DNA from: Pithys albifrons albifrons
Lineage: Eukaryota > Chordata > Aves > Passeriformes > Thamnophilidae
DNA length: 64,000 nucleotides
Assembly: GCF_047495875.1 (NCBI RefSeq)
Contig: NC_092465.1
Coordinates: 12,222,660 to 12,286,659 of the forward strand
Reading direction: 5' to 3'
The notes under the pieces were generated by a model that had not been told where the DNA came from, did not search any database, and saw only the letters and a list, made by a program, of their open reading frames with translations. Shown here in pieces: positions 11,022 through 25,382 of the stretch; the first letter of the stretch is position 1; every line of letters begins with the position of its first letter. A program made the position numbers and the translations under genes.

Positions 11022-11935
11022 GTAGAGTACTCAGATGGTAAATGTTATAGAGGTTTTTGTCAGGATTGCAGGAAGGCAGGATCATTTTAGAAATCCAGCA
11101 GCACTGTATATTTGGAGTGCTCAGTCTCGATGAATACCAGAATAAAGGAGAACAATGTCAATATTCCAAGCATTAAATTAAAAAGGCCTGTCTCTCTTCT
11201 AAGTAAAAAACTCGAAAGCATAAATTTTAAAATAAGTACCTGATTAATTTGGAGGGTTTGTTGTGTGTGTGCTTAGATATCAGTTTATTTTAACTGGTAG
11301 GTACAAAATATTTGCAGGATTCAGAATATGAAAGGTGCTTTACCACAAAGTTCAGACCGTCTTTCATGTTGTTCAAACGGCAAATAACAGTTACATTGGG
11401 ATCAGATCTTGAATGCTACTGTCATGTTCATACAATTCTAAACTCCATGTCCTTTTTGAAGGATGTCCATCAGAAGACATTGTTATAAAGTTCAGGTCAT
11501 TGTGGAAAAAGGATAATTAAAAAAAAGAAAAAGCAGTAATAATCCAGGAGAAAATAGGATAGAGTAGAAAAAAAGAGGAAAGAAATCAAAATCGGGTATG
11601 AACTCTGAGGGCAAGATAAACCAGGCTGCTTCTAGAGATAAGGGAACAAAGCAGAGTCTGAAATGAAGAAGGAATGAATAGATATGCCAAAAGTTGGAGA
11701 AGTGTACAGAGTGTAGATAGAGTAACAGTGTAGAAAGATACTGATTTAGTACTTTTCTCCAGTATTCTGTCAATAATCAGCTAGTCTTTGACTTGAAGTT
11801 TCTCTCATTGATGGTAAAGTTAAGAAAAAGAAAGTGTAAGTGTTGAAATATGGTGTGTAAGCTTAATCTTTAATATGTTAATTTAGTCCTAAAAATTTGT
11901 TGCATTACATTTTTGCCTTTGTTTTCTTTGAACAG
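11022..11935 (+). other. CLASP2: CLASP2 intron
   Basis: Donor GTAGAG, acceptor TTTCTTTGAACAG. A purine-rich run (GAAA/GAGGA type) lies around 11,505-11,590. Nothing else recognised. Confidence 0.8.
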
Positions 11936-12014
11936 GGATTCTTTTCCATTTGATCAGCAGTTTAACATTTTGATGAGGTTTATTGTAGATCAGACCCAAA
12001 CACCAAATCTCAAG
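11936..12014 (+). CDS. CLASP2: CLASP2 window exon 5: TOG3 HEAT repeat
   Basis: 79 nt, phase 2 to 0, acceptor TTTGAACAG, donor GTCAGT. Completes Arg and encodes 'DSFPFDQQFNILMRF' and 'IVDQTQTPNLK'. 'DSFPFDQQFN' is the CLASP2 form; CLASP1 has 'ESFPNDLQFN' as I remember it. Confidence 0.95.
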
Positions 12015-13001
12015 GTCAGTATCAAAAGGTCTTTCATTAAAGCATCAACAAGCTTGTCTTAGCTTGCCATGTCAGGCTTAACATAAAGCATAGAACTCAT
12101 GAGAAGGTAATTAATTTTAAGTATGTGAGTGATACATAGATCATATTGGCAACTTTGATTAACTCTCTCATTCTCCAATTTAATAAATGTGAATATCTTT
12201 AAAATAGGGCCCTGTAACTCATCATAAGTCAATAAGAGTTGGGCTTTAAGCACACTGGAATGTATTAAAATTCAGACATGGAATTCCTCCTCATCCTGAT
12301 TTGGTGGGAAGAAAACCTGGCTATGCAGGACAGATGAGACTTGACTCTAAAAAGCTGGGAAACTGGGACCCCAGACACACCTTAACAAGTGCTTGTTGCA
12401 CAGATCAGATGTAGCACGTTTGAGGTTTGGAGAGAAAAGCCCTAAGAGCTTTTCTGTCATTCAATCCTCCCTAAGGGAATACTGTTGTGCAGACTCTTTT
12501 TTCAGAAGGTTGCTGTTTCAAGCTATAGGAACCCAGTAAACTCTGGAAGTCATACACATTTATCTTCCAGAGACACGAATATACGAGATGCCAAATGACT
12601 CAAGTGTTCTTTCTTCAATTGCCCAAAGTTCGGATCTTTTCAGACTCCAGCATCCGGCATTTTGTTTGAGACCAGAAGCTGTAGTTTGGCATCAGAAGCA
12701 ATAACTGCTAGTGGGAACAGTATGGTGCAGTTCTGACCTGCTTTTGCAAATGTACAAGCGTACATAGATACTTCAAACCAGTTCTAATACTCAACTCCAG
12801 ACTCTTACTACACAAAATTTATCCATGGTAGAAAGTTGATCTTGATTTTTGGAATGTTGTAAAGACGTGTCACAGGGATACTTCCCCACCCCACACACTT
12901 GTGACATAAGCTTTGTCAATCTGAACTGGTGTCTGTTTGCTATGGGATAAATCCATCTTTGCTGACTCCTGAGCTTAAAAAAATTCCTTTTTCTTTCTCA
13001 G
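12015..13001 (+). other. CLASP2: CLASP2 intron
   Basis: Donor GTCAGT, acceptor CTTTTTCTTTCTCAG. No exon, repeat or RNA gene recognised. Confidence 0.8.
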
Positions 13002-13145
13002 GTGAAAGTTGCTATCCTGAAGTATATTGAGTCCTTGGCAAGACAGATGGATCCAACAGACTTTGGAAATTCCAGTGAGACAAGACTTGCTGTATCTAGA
13101 ATTATAACTTGGACAACAGAACCAAAGAGCTCAGATGTGAGAAAG
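13002..13145 (+). CDS. CLASP2: CLASP2 window exon 6: TOG3 HEAT repeats
   Basis: 144 nt, phase 0 to 0, acceptor TTTCTCAG, donor GTAAGC. Encodes 'VKVAILKYIESLARQMDPTD', 'FGNSSETRLAVSRIITWT' and 'TEPKSSDVRK'. The Trp-Thr before 'EPKSSDVRK' lies in the loop of a TOG3 HEAT repeat. Gly in 'DFGNSS' differs from the mammalian Val or Ile I recall. Confidence 0.96.
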
Positions 13146-16100
13146 GTAAGCCAGAATGATGTAGTGTTTGCAGTAATTCCTGGTCTTGGAAAAGAAGAAA
13201 AAGCCCAAACAAACCTGTCATAAAGGTAATGAAAAATCAGTGATTAGACTCTTAACTTATAAAAACCCTCATATTCATACCTCACTGTCCGAATGAAGTT
13301 GTTGGCTCAGCACAGGCACACTTTTGAAGCATGTCTTTTTTTCCTAGTAGGTACTTATCTCTGCGAGACTTTAACTACTAGTACCATGCAAAAAGAGATG
13401 ATAGTTTGAAAATATGCTTTTTCTTAAGCAGTCTGGAAATATCTCTAGGTGTTGTGGGGGTTTTTTTTCAGATGAAGGCTCTGTGCTTTGCAGACTTAAA
13501 TCTAGCACAACTTCAGTGTTATAATATTGTTAAAAGAAAGTAAACAAATCAGTAAACAAAGCTGCCAGGGGCTCTCAACCCTTTTCTTTTAGGAGCTGCA
13601 TATTTATCTCTACCTGGAAAAAAACTGACACAATTAGGTCAGGCCTGGGTAATAGTTACCTTGTTCTTTATCTTGCTCTAGATGCAAGTGTCAGGCAAGC
13701 TAAAATGGGGAAGATTGGGATACTCATCTCTCCCAAGAGAAAAAAGAGACTTCTTTTTATGTACCTGGCATCTGTAACACAATTTAAAATTACCTCCTAT
13801 TCCCAGGAGGAGTTAAAGGCTTTGAGATTTACTTGGATTTAAAAGAAAAAAACCCAAACCCAAACTTTAATAATTGCAGAACGTAAAAATTGTATGAGAA
13901 TTTGACACTCTACATACACATTAAATGTTGGCTTAATATTAGAATAACATACAACTTTATAACTTTGGAAATAGTAAAATGATTTTTATTTGATTCTGTT
14001 GAAAAGATCACTGGGTGTCAAATGTGCTGCCACTGCAGCGTTATGTGATAGCTGAAACAAAGCTGATCTGTTTTGGTGTGTGCTGTTTGCTTGCTCAGAC
14101 AGAGGTGATTGTTTCTAGAGAAAAATGTCTCATCCTCTCTTTGGGAGACTTTCTGTAGGGGTTATTCACAGCAGTGTTACTGAAATTGGCTTCTGTAAGA
14201 TAGTCTGCCTCATGAAAAAGGGGGACTTGAAATCCTGGACTTCGATCTAGAATATGCATTTGCATTTCAATGTTTGCATGTTGAAAGTCAGAAAGAATTG
14301 AACTGGCAAAGCAGCTGGTTCTCTGTTGGAGTTCAGATAAACCTCAAGCATTTTACTCTGCTGGTGATCTGTGAGGGGGAGCTGTAATTACTTTAAGCAG
14401 AAGTACACATTGAAAAGCAAAATCTCTGCATCTTGCTCAGCAGGAGAACTGTTCCACCGTTAGGGGTCATCATTGCTGCATGCAAAGTGGAGCAAAGAGT
14501 ATCTGCTGCAGCTGAATAAATTGGCTGTTCCCTGTGGGAAGTGGGAGTGGTTGTTCACAGTGTGGTGTCCGTCCTTCCGTCCGTTTCAATGACTTGCAGA
14601 GCTCTGGCAAAACTTCCAAAAAACTCCACCTGAGCAGGACTTGGTCAAGTGCCTTAGGGTTGACAAGAGATTACTGAATCTAAGTTCTTTTCATTAAATC
14701 TGTGTGTGATTTGGATTTGCCTTTGCTGCCTGTAGCTTTCAAATGAACTATTACACAGTTAAGCAAATGCAGGCTGCTAAAAAAAGGAGCGCTCAGGTGA
14801 TTTTTATTTCATCATACCGTTGCTGTACTATGATTTTATTAAGAACATAGTACAAACCACAGGCTTTAGAAGAAACGGTGCAACAAAAGGATTTATAAGC
14901 AATTGGCCATTATCTCTGTCAGGACTGTAGTTAACATACTAATAAATTCGTTAGGCAGTACTGAACTGGATTATCAAGGGCCAACCCAGGCAGGTGAAAT
15001 GTTCTGAAGAACACAATTAAAAAATGACCCTTGGTTTTTTTTGAGACTATAACTTAGAAAAAAAAATACTTCTTTTGGAAATGAATAAAGATGATTCATT
15101 TAAGCATCAGAAAATTCTGCCTTTGTGGAGGGTATTTTGGTGGCCTTCAAGGACTGAGGTTTGCTGCATGCAGAGCATACCATGACTTGTAAACACTGTG
15201 AGAACCTAAATATGGAAACAGTAGTTGAGGTTATTGGGGAGAGGGGGACGAACCAGTTCCATCTTCAGATGATTGAAGTAACACAAGAGGCCTGTAAAAA
15301 GTGTAAAATAAGGTAGTTTTTCAATAGGATCTGGACTTGAGAATACCAGTGCAATGAGCTCAGCTCCTGCAAGTTGAGAAGAGCACATGTTCTCTTTGGT
15401 ACTGAGAACTCTCAGCTGCTGTGGTCCAGTCCATGCGTGTGACTGTGGCTGACTGGGTGGGACAGTGATGCCAGAGCTCAGCTTCTCCTGGAGGCAGGGG
15501 CTTCTTCCCCCAAGAAATACAGTTCCACATGTCCTTCTCTCCCAGGCTCGAGTGATGGAATGCTACCTTAAAGCAAGTAGCATTTGTGTGTAATGGCCAT
15601 GCTGTTCTGTCTGGGTTTCACCACTGAGCAGAAGCAGGTAAAACAAGTTGCACTCATGCTGGTGATCTTTGTCAGTGGGCAAAGCTTGTGGCTGTGAGGG
15701 GGAGCTGCACATGGCAATTAATTGTGCAGATCTGATCCTATAGTAATCAAGGTGTCTGTTCAAGAAATGGATTATATTTTCAGTCAATACTGAGATTATC
15801 CTTTTATTAGTGATCATCTGTCTATTACTACTATTTACTATGTGTGATGGTCATGGAGGTCCCAGCCTCCTGGTTTTAAAGCACTGGAAAAAAGTAGAAC
15901 AAAACCCATCATTTAGTCCAAAAACTTCTTCAAACTGAATGGTACAGCTTTCTTAATAACTTTGTGCATTTTTGAGACAACTTCTTAAGCACACTTAATG
16001 AGAACACTTAACCAATCTGACACTTGGCTTGAACTAAAGATCATGTTTTGTAGCTAGTGAAATCAGAAAAAGTAAAAGGAAATGCTGTTGTGCAGAAACC

Positions 16101-19100
16101 AGTTTATGTTCCTGTAAGGAATGACATCTTTAGTTAAACATAAGCTCTGTTAACACAAGAAAAATGTGATGTACTTTGAGGAATGTGTAGTTGATACTAA
16201 AGAGTGTCACTGACAAAATGGCGTAATTCCCTCTCAGGGCAGAAACCTTTAGGCTGCTGATAGTAGCCATGAACTGTGTACAGTTAAAATAATTGTAAAG
16301 CCTCAGGTTTAAAATAAGGTGATCCACAGTGTGTTACAGGTAAATATTTGTCTTGTTTTAAAGATTGTTAGTACTTGTGGGCGTTTACCCTGCATTCAAG
16401 TTACAATTTGCTTCCTGCAAGCAGTGCAGGGAAGAAAGGTGAAGACATTTGCCCTTCATGCTGAACAAAAGCCAGAGCGTAGGAGCAGGTCCTGCAGCAC
16501 TGCGTGGGGACCTGGGCAGGATATGGTTCCAGTGCGAGAATAGCACCTGTTGGTAATTCCCACACATACAGCCAGCTCGCTGCTTTTTCCCCAAGCAGAA
16601 CTGATCCGTGGGCAGGGCACAGATCAGGATTTCAGATAAATGAGCTCTGATTTTGATTGTGGTAGCATCTAACCTTGTGTGATGCATTTGACTATCCTCT
16701 TCCTTGGTTTATTCCTCAGCAGGGTATTAATTGTGATTTTTCTCTAGAAATTGCTAAAGATTTGACAAAATAATTTTACAAAAGGCAGTAAATTACTGCA
16801 CAGAAAAGTAACACAGCGGCAATGCCAACACTGTGATGACTGGTCCGAGGATATTAAGTCAGTAACTTCACCATGTTATCACATTGACAGCAAAGTTATT
16901 GTGCAATCCTTACGTAGGTAAAGTGCTTATTGAATTTAGATGACAGGTATGCGCTCTGTGTGAGAAAATACTGTGATCTTGGAAAATAGCCATCAGTTTG
17001 AGAATGGAAATTAGAATAAGGCTTCTGATTTGACTCTGGCCAAAGCCTACAGAAGGCTACTGTCCAAGGTTTGGCTGAATGGAAACTTTTATTAAATATG
17101 ATCACCCAGAATTTGAGGGTGTGGAATCAACTGTGAGGGCACACAGAATCTTAGTGTTCAGGAGGAGCTTGTACAGGCTGGAGGAGAGCGAGGACTCCTG
17201 AGGTGAAGGGCCATTGACAATGCCTGCCATGGAGTTAATCAGCCAAGCTCTGGTCTTAACAATAAATAATAAGATCTGTATTGCCTGATTGTTGTTTGGA
17301 CTACTAATCTCAGGGCAGAAGAAATTTTTACCTTTGTGCCAGGTATCCTGACTGGCTTCTCTGTTGATGAAACATTCCTACAGTGGTTTTATTTTACCAG
17401 CCTCGGGACATTTTCGCATGTTATGGGCAGCCTTTTGTCACGTGTACATCACATTCTGCCTTCCACTTATGTAACTGGGGAAACTTTATCTTTCAACTGT
17501 CCCATTTGCCACTGCAAGCTGCCCTTGAATACAGACTGTTGGATGGGACTTGGTAAAGAAACTGTAACTGTTGCAAAAAGTCAAAAGCCCAGGAGAGTGC
17601 TTGTGTTATTTGCCAGTGCTTGTGATTTGCATGAAGATTGTCCTCCTCAGACTCCCTTGGGAAGGGCCCTCCTTGAATTGGCACCACTGGTGTGCAGGTG
17701 AAGTCTAGGGGTATCCAAAGAAAATGAGTTTGGAATCAAATTTTTTTCTAAGAACTGACCGAGAAACTGTTTCTGAATTATACCAGAAGATGAGGAAGAT
17801 TTCAGAGAGAAAGCTACAGGTCAACAAGTTTTTCATAAGCTGAAGCAGGCAATGAGGATGTATTTACTACTTTAACAAGTAATCCTCAAGGTCATTGCAT
17901 GAGAAATACTGATGTTGTCACTTTGATAAGGAAATCCTATCTATCAATAAAGCCTAGGGCAGCTTTGGATAAAATACTGCTGTGATATCCATGGGAGCAC
18001 CAGTGATAGTCAGGATAGAAAATGCTTCTAAGGAAATTAAATTTGACTTCTTTGCAGTGTGGTGCCTTGAGACCTGTAAAATCATTTGAAGTTTTCATTT
18101 TCCATCTAGCACCAGGCTGATTTCAGCAACTCAGGGACAGATGCTTCACTGTAAAAGCACTCCCAAAGCCTCTCAGTGAGCTGAAATGACATTGTTTATC
18201 TTTACTGGTGTTGAGCAATAAACGCTGTTGGTTATGGCCTGTTACAGTAGCAGTGGCAAAGAGGAAGTTTGCAGAAATGCTTTTGAATGGCAAATTGTTT
18301 TAGTATTCCCCAGCCACAGCTCTTGTCTTTCTGTGTCAGAGGTTCCTCTGGCACTCTTGCAATATTCCTACCCCACGTTCATGTATCTCATGGACTCCAT
18401 GATGAGCCAAATTACCAGAGAAGGAGGCATTAGGATTTCATTTTGGGCTTATGGAGTCTTAAATAGGACTATGTCCATACTGCTGAGGTCAGCCTTGTAG
18501 ACAAAGGATATTCCTAAAGAAGTCAAACTCAGTCAAAGTGCCCAGAGGAAGTCCTTCCAGGCATTTAAATATGGTCAGTGTTAGGAAAAAGAGTGTAGTA
18601 CATAAGAAATGGCACCTGCTGGACTTTAGTGTTTACTTGATTTAATGCTATTAGAACAAAAAGGATCTCTGTGTCCTAGCTGTGTTTCCAAAACAGTATC
18701 CCTCATTTTCTGTTTGTTTTGAATTTGATGCTACAGAGCTATGAGAGCTCAAATGTTTTTAGTGTACGCAGTGTGAGGAAAATGGCTTTTACCCAATGTT
18801 AGTGGCCAGAAAATCATCACATGCTTGTTGGAATCATGGTGCTGGGGTAGATTTCCTTAAAATGAACCTCTTCACTTTATACAACCTTCTAGTATCCTTT
18901 GAGTTGAAAGCAGTTTGCAATATAAGCACACATTGTTTGCTAGAAGAGCTAGTGCAAACATGCACACACCTACTAAGTATAGGTGATGTATCTGTTTTGA
19001 AAATCAAGTCGAGAGGTGATGTTTACATGATGCATTGCAGAGCTGTTTGTACTGTGACAGGTCAGCCTGCCATACTTCCTCTAGCATTTCAAAAATCCAT

Positions 19101-22100
19101 GCAGATTGACGTACATGTTTTCATTACAAACCATATGACTTCAGTAGCTTTTCTTCTTTCTTAGCTTGCACGTGGGAACTTTCACCTCGGAATTCAGACT
19201 TCTATCATGCCGGGTTTATGATAAAAGTTTCTCAGTTGTTAATGAAATTTAACCTTTGTAAACCTGTTTCTGCAACAAATGTCACTTTGTAATGAGCCAA
19301 GTTACCCAGGGTAGCCCTCATTCACTTGGTTTCTGGGGTATCATCTTGTTCTTGAGAAGTAACATTTTTGCCGTGGTCTTTCTGTGTCCAGGTCGCAAAA
19401 CAACAGCACGCATATGGAGTTGTAACCATTGTGGAACAGTTACCCCAATATGTGATGATTCAGTGCTGCATCATTTTTGCTGTCACTTTTCTGAGATGCC
19501 TTTGACACTTGTAATGCAACCATCTCTGAGTTGTAAAAGCCTTTTGTGATATATGAAAGTGTGTGCTGTGTAAAACACAATAGCAATGTGGATTTAATCT
19601 GTACATGAGTCTGTATTTAAATCTGTTAAACAAATTTTTCCTTTTCAGGATGTGGATGTGAACAGCATATTCTAACACAAGTCTTTTGGGAAAACTGTGT
19701 GTTTATGAACTTGTCCTCAAGCTAATGTGCTTGGATTATGTATAAACTGCTGAAGCCTTTGTGCTTCATATTTTCATATCAGTAATGTGGATGCCCATGC
19801 TCAGCTGATTCTAGACCTGAAAAGGAAACAAGCAGGAGGTTTGGTCTGGTAGACAGTTTGTTAGCTTAGTGCCAGCTAACACTTAATTGTCTGCTGGAAA
19901 ATACACTGAAATAACTCTTGTTTAGAGCCTGCAAACTCTCAGTAGATGTGAATAACTTGCTTAACATCAGCTACACTCACAGGAGAATTGAAGCCCATGT
20001 GTGCTAATACAAGCTGCCTAATGTTTAAGTGCTGCCTCTTGATCTCAGTGGATCTGTATTTGATCTGCAGTTTAGTACAATTCATAGTGACATGAGAGAG
20101 CTTCTCTGGTCCAGTGTGCCTTAAGTTGTTAAAAACCACACTTACCTTAGACTGGTGCATGAAATGTGGGGTGCATACAGAATTTGATTTTGTTTGTCAA
20201 AAGAGAGTAGATGTTAGTGAGGATCTTCCCCAGACCAGTCACATGAAAAAAGGCACTTGTAGACAATCTTGGTCCATCAGATAATGCCCAGACAGGAGTT
20301 TACAAGTTGTTAACTTTATTCCTCTGAACTTAAAGAGATGCCTGTATGGGTAGGTGCAGGGAGATGCGCCTATTCCCCTACTCCTGGCTAGCCAGATGCA
20401 AGTGCCATGTTAGTTCAGCACTGCCTGGGCTCTGCACCTCAGTAGAGGTTTTCAGGTGATGATGGAGGCCACCAGGAGTGCCTTCTAGGAGCTGTAACGG
20501 ATGATCTGTAAGCCTGAGAATTGTGGCTGAATTGAATTTTGAGCCAGTGCTGCCCTCTTCTGAAAGGAATGCTCTTCAGATGATATCTAGTAATGCTTTT
20601 TGTTACTTGAAATTAAGCAAGCAACTGACTAAAACTCTTCTGCAAAATGGTGGCATGTGTACTGTTAAAGATGATTGAATTGAAATCTATGTTTTCTTTA
20701 AATAATATCAACTTTCCTGTTTGTTAAACCCAGACCATGCATAGTTGGGTGGGTGAGGATTTGCCAGCTAGGACAACTACAGCCTCCTCAGGGCCTGGTG
20801 AAGGAAACTTGGAAGAGAAATGTAAACAGGTAGACTGAAAGCCTTGTGTACTAATCACACTAATTGTGTTTGGAGTCTCAACTCAACTGTCTAGCTGTGT
20901 AAAGAGACCTGGACTGGAAGCCTGAAAAAAGTGTGTCTGTCTGAAGTAATTTTTGGCTTTGGTGTGCTTTCCTGTTAACTCTCTTGTTGTAGTCTCTCAT
21001 AAAGGATCAGGGTACAAAGTCCTCTCCTTTTATGGGGCTCCATTGTTGGGAGCTCATCACCAACAGATGTTTGAGTAACTTGGAAACCGCCTTCATGTAG
21101 CTCAGGCAGCTGCTTATTCTGCTTGGACCACCAGCAGCAGCAATCATAAGGTGCTTGTATTAACCTTTGGTCACTGATCACATTTCCTTTCTAAAATCAA
21201 TGGATTTTTCCAGTTAGCCTTGATCTTTTTGCTTAATAAGCCCAAACCATTTCAGAAAAACTTTATTATAATTCAACCAAGTTGCAAAGGTTACAAATTT
21301 TGAAAAATCTGGCTATTGTCCACTGTCTAGGTGAAACCAAAAAGCAACTGTTGCTAAAGCATTTGTGTCCCTTTAGCAGCCAACGCTGTTGGACAGCATG
21401 AATTGTACTGACCTAAGTGTGAAACTTTGGGAGCCACTACCAGCTTGTGGAACCCAATCCCTCACTGCATTGTGATAAGGAAAATAATGAAGTTACATAA
21501 GCAATCCTTTGCAAATGATTCAAAAGCCTGACACAGAGCCAGACCCCCTCTCTAGCATAGTCAGGCTCTGAAGTCACTGGAGTTTCTCCAGCTCAAGCCA
21601 GCAGAGAATGGCTTCATTAAGATTAGATAATCTGTAGAGTCTACGTTATATGTCACTGAAAGGAGATGGATTTGTGTTCCATAATAATGGTACAGGGACA
21701 CAAAGGTAAGGGAAAATTCAGATATTACTCTTTCTTTAGACTACGTATCATCAAGCATGAGTGTTGCATGAAAAATGTTTGTATAGTGTACAGAAGTAAG
21801 TTTTTTATTGCTTGTGAAATATACTCTGTCAGTAATCTAATGAAATAAGATTTTAGAGGGTGACTGGTGATTCAGAGATTATGAAAATGTCCCTGGTTTG
21901 TCACAAGCTGAAAATCCATAAATTTTAAACTCTTAGAAACATTATCTGTAAAAATATGTCCTTTAACTAAAAAATGTGTTAGATAAATGAAACTTAGAGG
22001 ATTATCAAGTGTGCCAGATCTAACTATTAAGGCAGGTGTAGAAGTGCTGCTCCTGATGCTCTTCATTACTGAAATAAAATTAGCTGTATTGGAATAACTG

Positions 22101-25100
22101 GAAAGTATTGCAGTAGTGAAACTTGGAACATGTTATAAATGTGATTTCAAGCTAGTGTGGACCTTCTGGCTTTTGAGGCCAGTAGTAAGAGTGTTGATCT
22201 TATGGTGGCTGGGACCAACACCTTTGTGTGTTAAATATTAAATAGGAAGTTATGTCTGCACTTTCAGATAATGACTTTTGCCTGAAATAAACCTGGAAGT
22301 GCAGTTGGATAGCTGAGGACTATTTAGAAAGAACACAGACAGGGTTTACCCATGTAGCCTTTGAGACCTTTACTGGAGCATCACTCCCAGGATATAGTAG
22401 TACTTGTCTTTATTTTGAAAAGCATAGACTATAGGTCTGCTGTCTTTGAGGCCACACCACAGCAGATTGGGAACATTGGGAGCTACTGTTCATCACTTCA
22501 TTCAAAGCCCCATGACTATTTGCAGGTGACAGCAAAGCTACTAAGGAGCACTGAGTACACAGAATACTGGCAGACACTCCTAAAGACAAGCTGTGTTTTG
22601 TGCAAAGAGGGAGGGCAGACACAGTTTTGGTTTTATTAAAGCCAAAACACACAAATGGAATAGAATTGAAGTGACCTGTGAGACCTGAAACTTTACTCAG
22701 CTAGTGCTGTAGGAGAATGTCTATGCTATTAGAGTTTGTGTGTTAGGGTCAGACTGTCCCAGTTAGGTAACTCTGTGCTTCAGAGTGAAGCCACAGGATC
22801 ATAAGGATCATAAGCTCCTTGGTGGAGCTTTAGTGAAGGATTTGCTCAGATCTGTGAAAAGCATCTTGAACATCTCTGGCACACAAGAAAGGTACCTCCA
22901 GAATGTCCTGTCGTAGAGTGCATGTGCTCTTGCACCTGTTTGCTCTATTTGCTTAGGAGGTCTTCAAGGATGGACTTTATTTTTAACCCATCAGTGGGAG
23001 ATATGTGGGACAAAGGTGTCTGCAATTCTTTCCCACCTTGGACAGCCCGATTTACCAGTTGGTATGTCCAGATATTCTTGTCTGAGCAATCTCTCAATCT
23101 GGGAACCTTGATGATCAGTGCATACACTGGGTTTTGTTTTTTAGCCCAACAAGTGTGAGATCTGCTTGTTCTGTCACAGAGGATGTGCATGTCCACTCCT
23201 AACCATTAAGGATACGCATGCCATTCACAGATGGGAATGTACTGTAGCATGACTTGTCACTTTGCATTTAGTTCAACACTTTGTTCATTGTGCTGAGATC
23301 TCTTGTATGCAGTAATGTTTTTATTACAGAAAATACTATGCTGGTGAAAACTTAAAAGTTCTTGCTTCAAAATGGACAGACATACACATCCTTGTTGGAT
23401 ACCAGGCAGGCTTCACAGCAGAGTTGCCCAGAATGTCAGGTCAGAGGAGGGGAGACTGTGGAGTTAAGAAAACCATGGGGACAATTATCTCCCTGCTTCT
23501 TTCATCGTTAGGGCTTTAGTGTGGAATTAATGACATACTGTGTTTCTGTTCAAGTCAATGAGAGTTTTACCAGGAGGCAGCATGATCCATGTGGAATGAA
23601 GTCTGAAGACCACTTCTTTGCTGCAGACCTTGGAAGCCTCCTCAGTGTTTTGTCCTCCGTTTCTTTGTTGGCCATATGAAAAGGATGATACTTAACAAAG
23701 TTTCATGGATGGAAAATGTTTTTACATACAAGTCTGTGTTAGTTGCTGCTGATAGCAGAAGGAACAGTATAGCCTGAATTGTAATTTGTACACTAAAACA
23801 ATGAGGTACTTTGATTCCCCTCCACTATGAAAGGGTTCTTGTTTAGCCAAGTTCATCATCTGTTAAAGAATTCCACTCCACTGGGAACTGCAGATACACT
23901 TAATTATTGCTACTTTACAAGCACATTACTTACTAAAAACTCCTTGTTTAAACTGATGAGAACAATGAAAGTACATTTATCCCCACAGCAGTGAATTACA
24001 TTTATATCTACTTGAAAGTTCTTTTTCATTTTTAGGAGGTTTTAGAGAGTTCCTGAAACACAAGTGTCTGCTCTTTCTAAGGCCCGTGTATATGCTGTTC
24101 CAAAATGAGAGCATGTGTAGCTTTTGATGCTTACTTTGTGAACCCCAGTCACTGCATTGTGTCTAGATAAATATTCTGGTAGTTTTCCAGTGGCTACACC
24201 CCCACTGGATAAGGTGCTGCTGCAAACCATCACAGGTCCTTCGTCATTGCTTCATTCTTAATGTTCTTTTAACCAGTGTTTGTATATTTGTATACTCTGA
24301 AAGTAAAGGTGTGGGCGAAGAAACCAGAATTGGTGCAATCCACACTGGTTGGATGCTGCTAGGGTAGTCTAGCTAGGAACATGTGATCTTAATTACTCTT
24401 GCAGATCTGCACACTGTGATTTATTCTGCTTCCATTCCCATTTGATTCTATTGTCTTAGTTCAGGATATGCAGAGCTCTGTGTTTGCTGATGGGTTAGTG
24501 GAGACCCTGTTCTGGCAATTGTTCCTTGAGGCAGATAAAGCAAACCTTGTTGAGTAAAATTAATGATAAAATTCTCAGTTGTTTCAAGCAGTACCCTGGT
24601 TTTGCTTATCAAATGTAGGAAATCTGGTGGGGTTTAGCCTGCCCATGGTCAAGATAATGGTGGTTCTTGCCATCCTAGTAGATTTTCCACTTCAGATGGA
24701 GTCTTCTGTTGCTGTAACATCCTCAGTGGTCAGACTTACAAAGACAGGTTGATTGTCTGATGAAACAAACTTCTCAGATCCTTAGGAGGAGGACAGGTTG
24801 GATGGGAAAAGAACTAGTCCCATTCACACTTGAAATAAAAAGCATAGGAAGGACAAACTGCAGTCCTTCATACTTACCTGAGTTTCTGGTTTTATTTGTT
24901 TTCAATAAGTTTTTGCAGTAACTTGTTCAATTGAAATATGTGCTGGACAGGAAAATGGTAAGAGCTTCTCATGAGCTGTGAATAACTGTACTTCACATCT
25001 AAGAAACTAATTACATAAATGTAAAAATATATTGTAAGGTCTAAGAACTCAAAAATTAACTGTAGGTGCTAGTAATTCCTTAGGATACATCACAAAGAAC

Positions 25101-25238
25101 ATTTCAAAAATTTGCCTGGTATGGGAGTCCTCTTTTGCAATGAAACACACATCCAGTTTCTGTAAGGATCATTACTAACAGAATGCATGTTCTTTTCAAA
25201 GGAAAAAAGCTGATGGTCTCTTCTCTTCTTCCTTTCAG
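13146..25238 (+). other. CLASP2: CLASP2 large intron (12.1 kb)
   Basis: Longest intron in the window. Donor GTAAGC, acceptor TCTTCCTTTCAG. A fragment around 23,540-23,600 (CAAGTCAATGAGAGTTTTACC) resembles the core of old amniote palindromic repeats. I recognise no exon, LINE or RNA gene; the many 60-120 codon frames look like chance. Confidence 0.75.
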
Positions 25239-25382
25239 GCAGCACAAGTAGTCCTGATTTCTCTCTTTGAACTGAACACTCCTGAGTTTACCATGTTACT
25301 TGGTGCCTTGCCAAAAACATTCCAGGATGGTGCTACCAAGCTCCTGCACAACCACCTCAAGAACTCCAGTAACACCAGTGTG
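25239..25382 (+). CDS. CLASP2: CLASP2 window exon 7: end of TOG3
   Basis: 144 nt, phase 0 to 0, acceptor CTTCCTTTCAG, donor GTGAGA. Encodes 'AAQVVLISLFELNTPEFTML', 'LGALPKTFQDGATKLLHNHL' and 'KNSSNTSV'. This is the last HEAT helix pair of TOG3; the exon finishes in the Ser/Asn-rich start of the linker. Confidence 0.96.

Noticed and set aside
23540..23600. Possible old amniote repeat core (CAAGTCAATGAGAGTTTTACC)
   Set aside because: Suggestive but single-armed and short; mentioned within the intron entry only.
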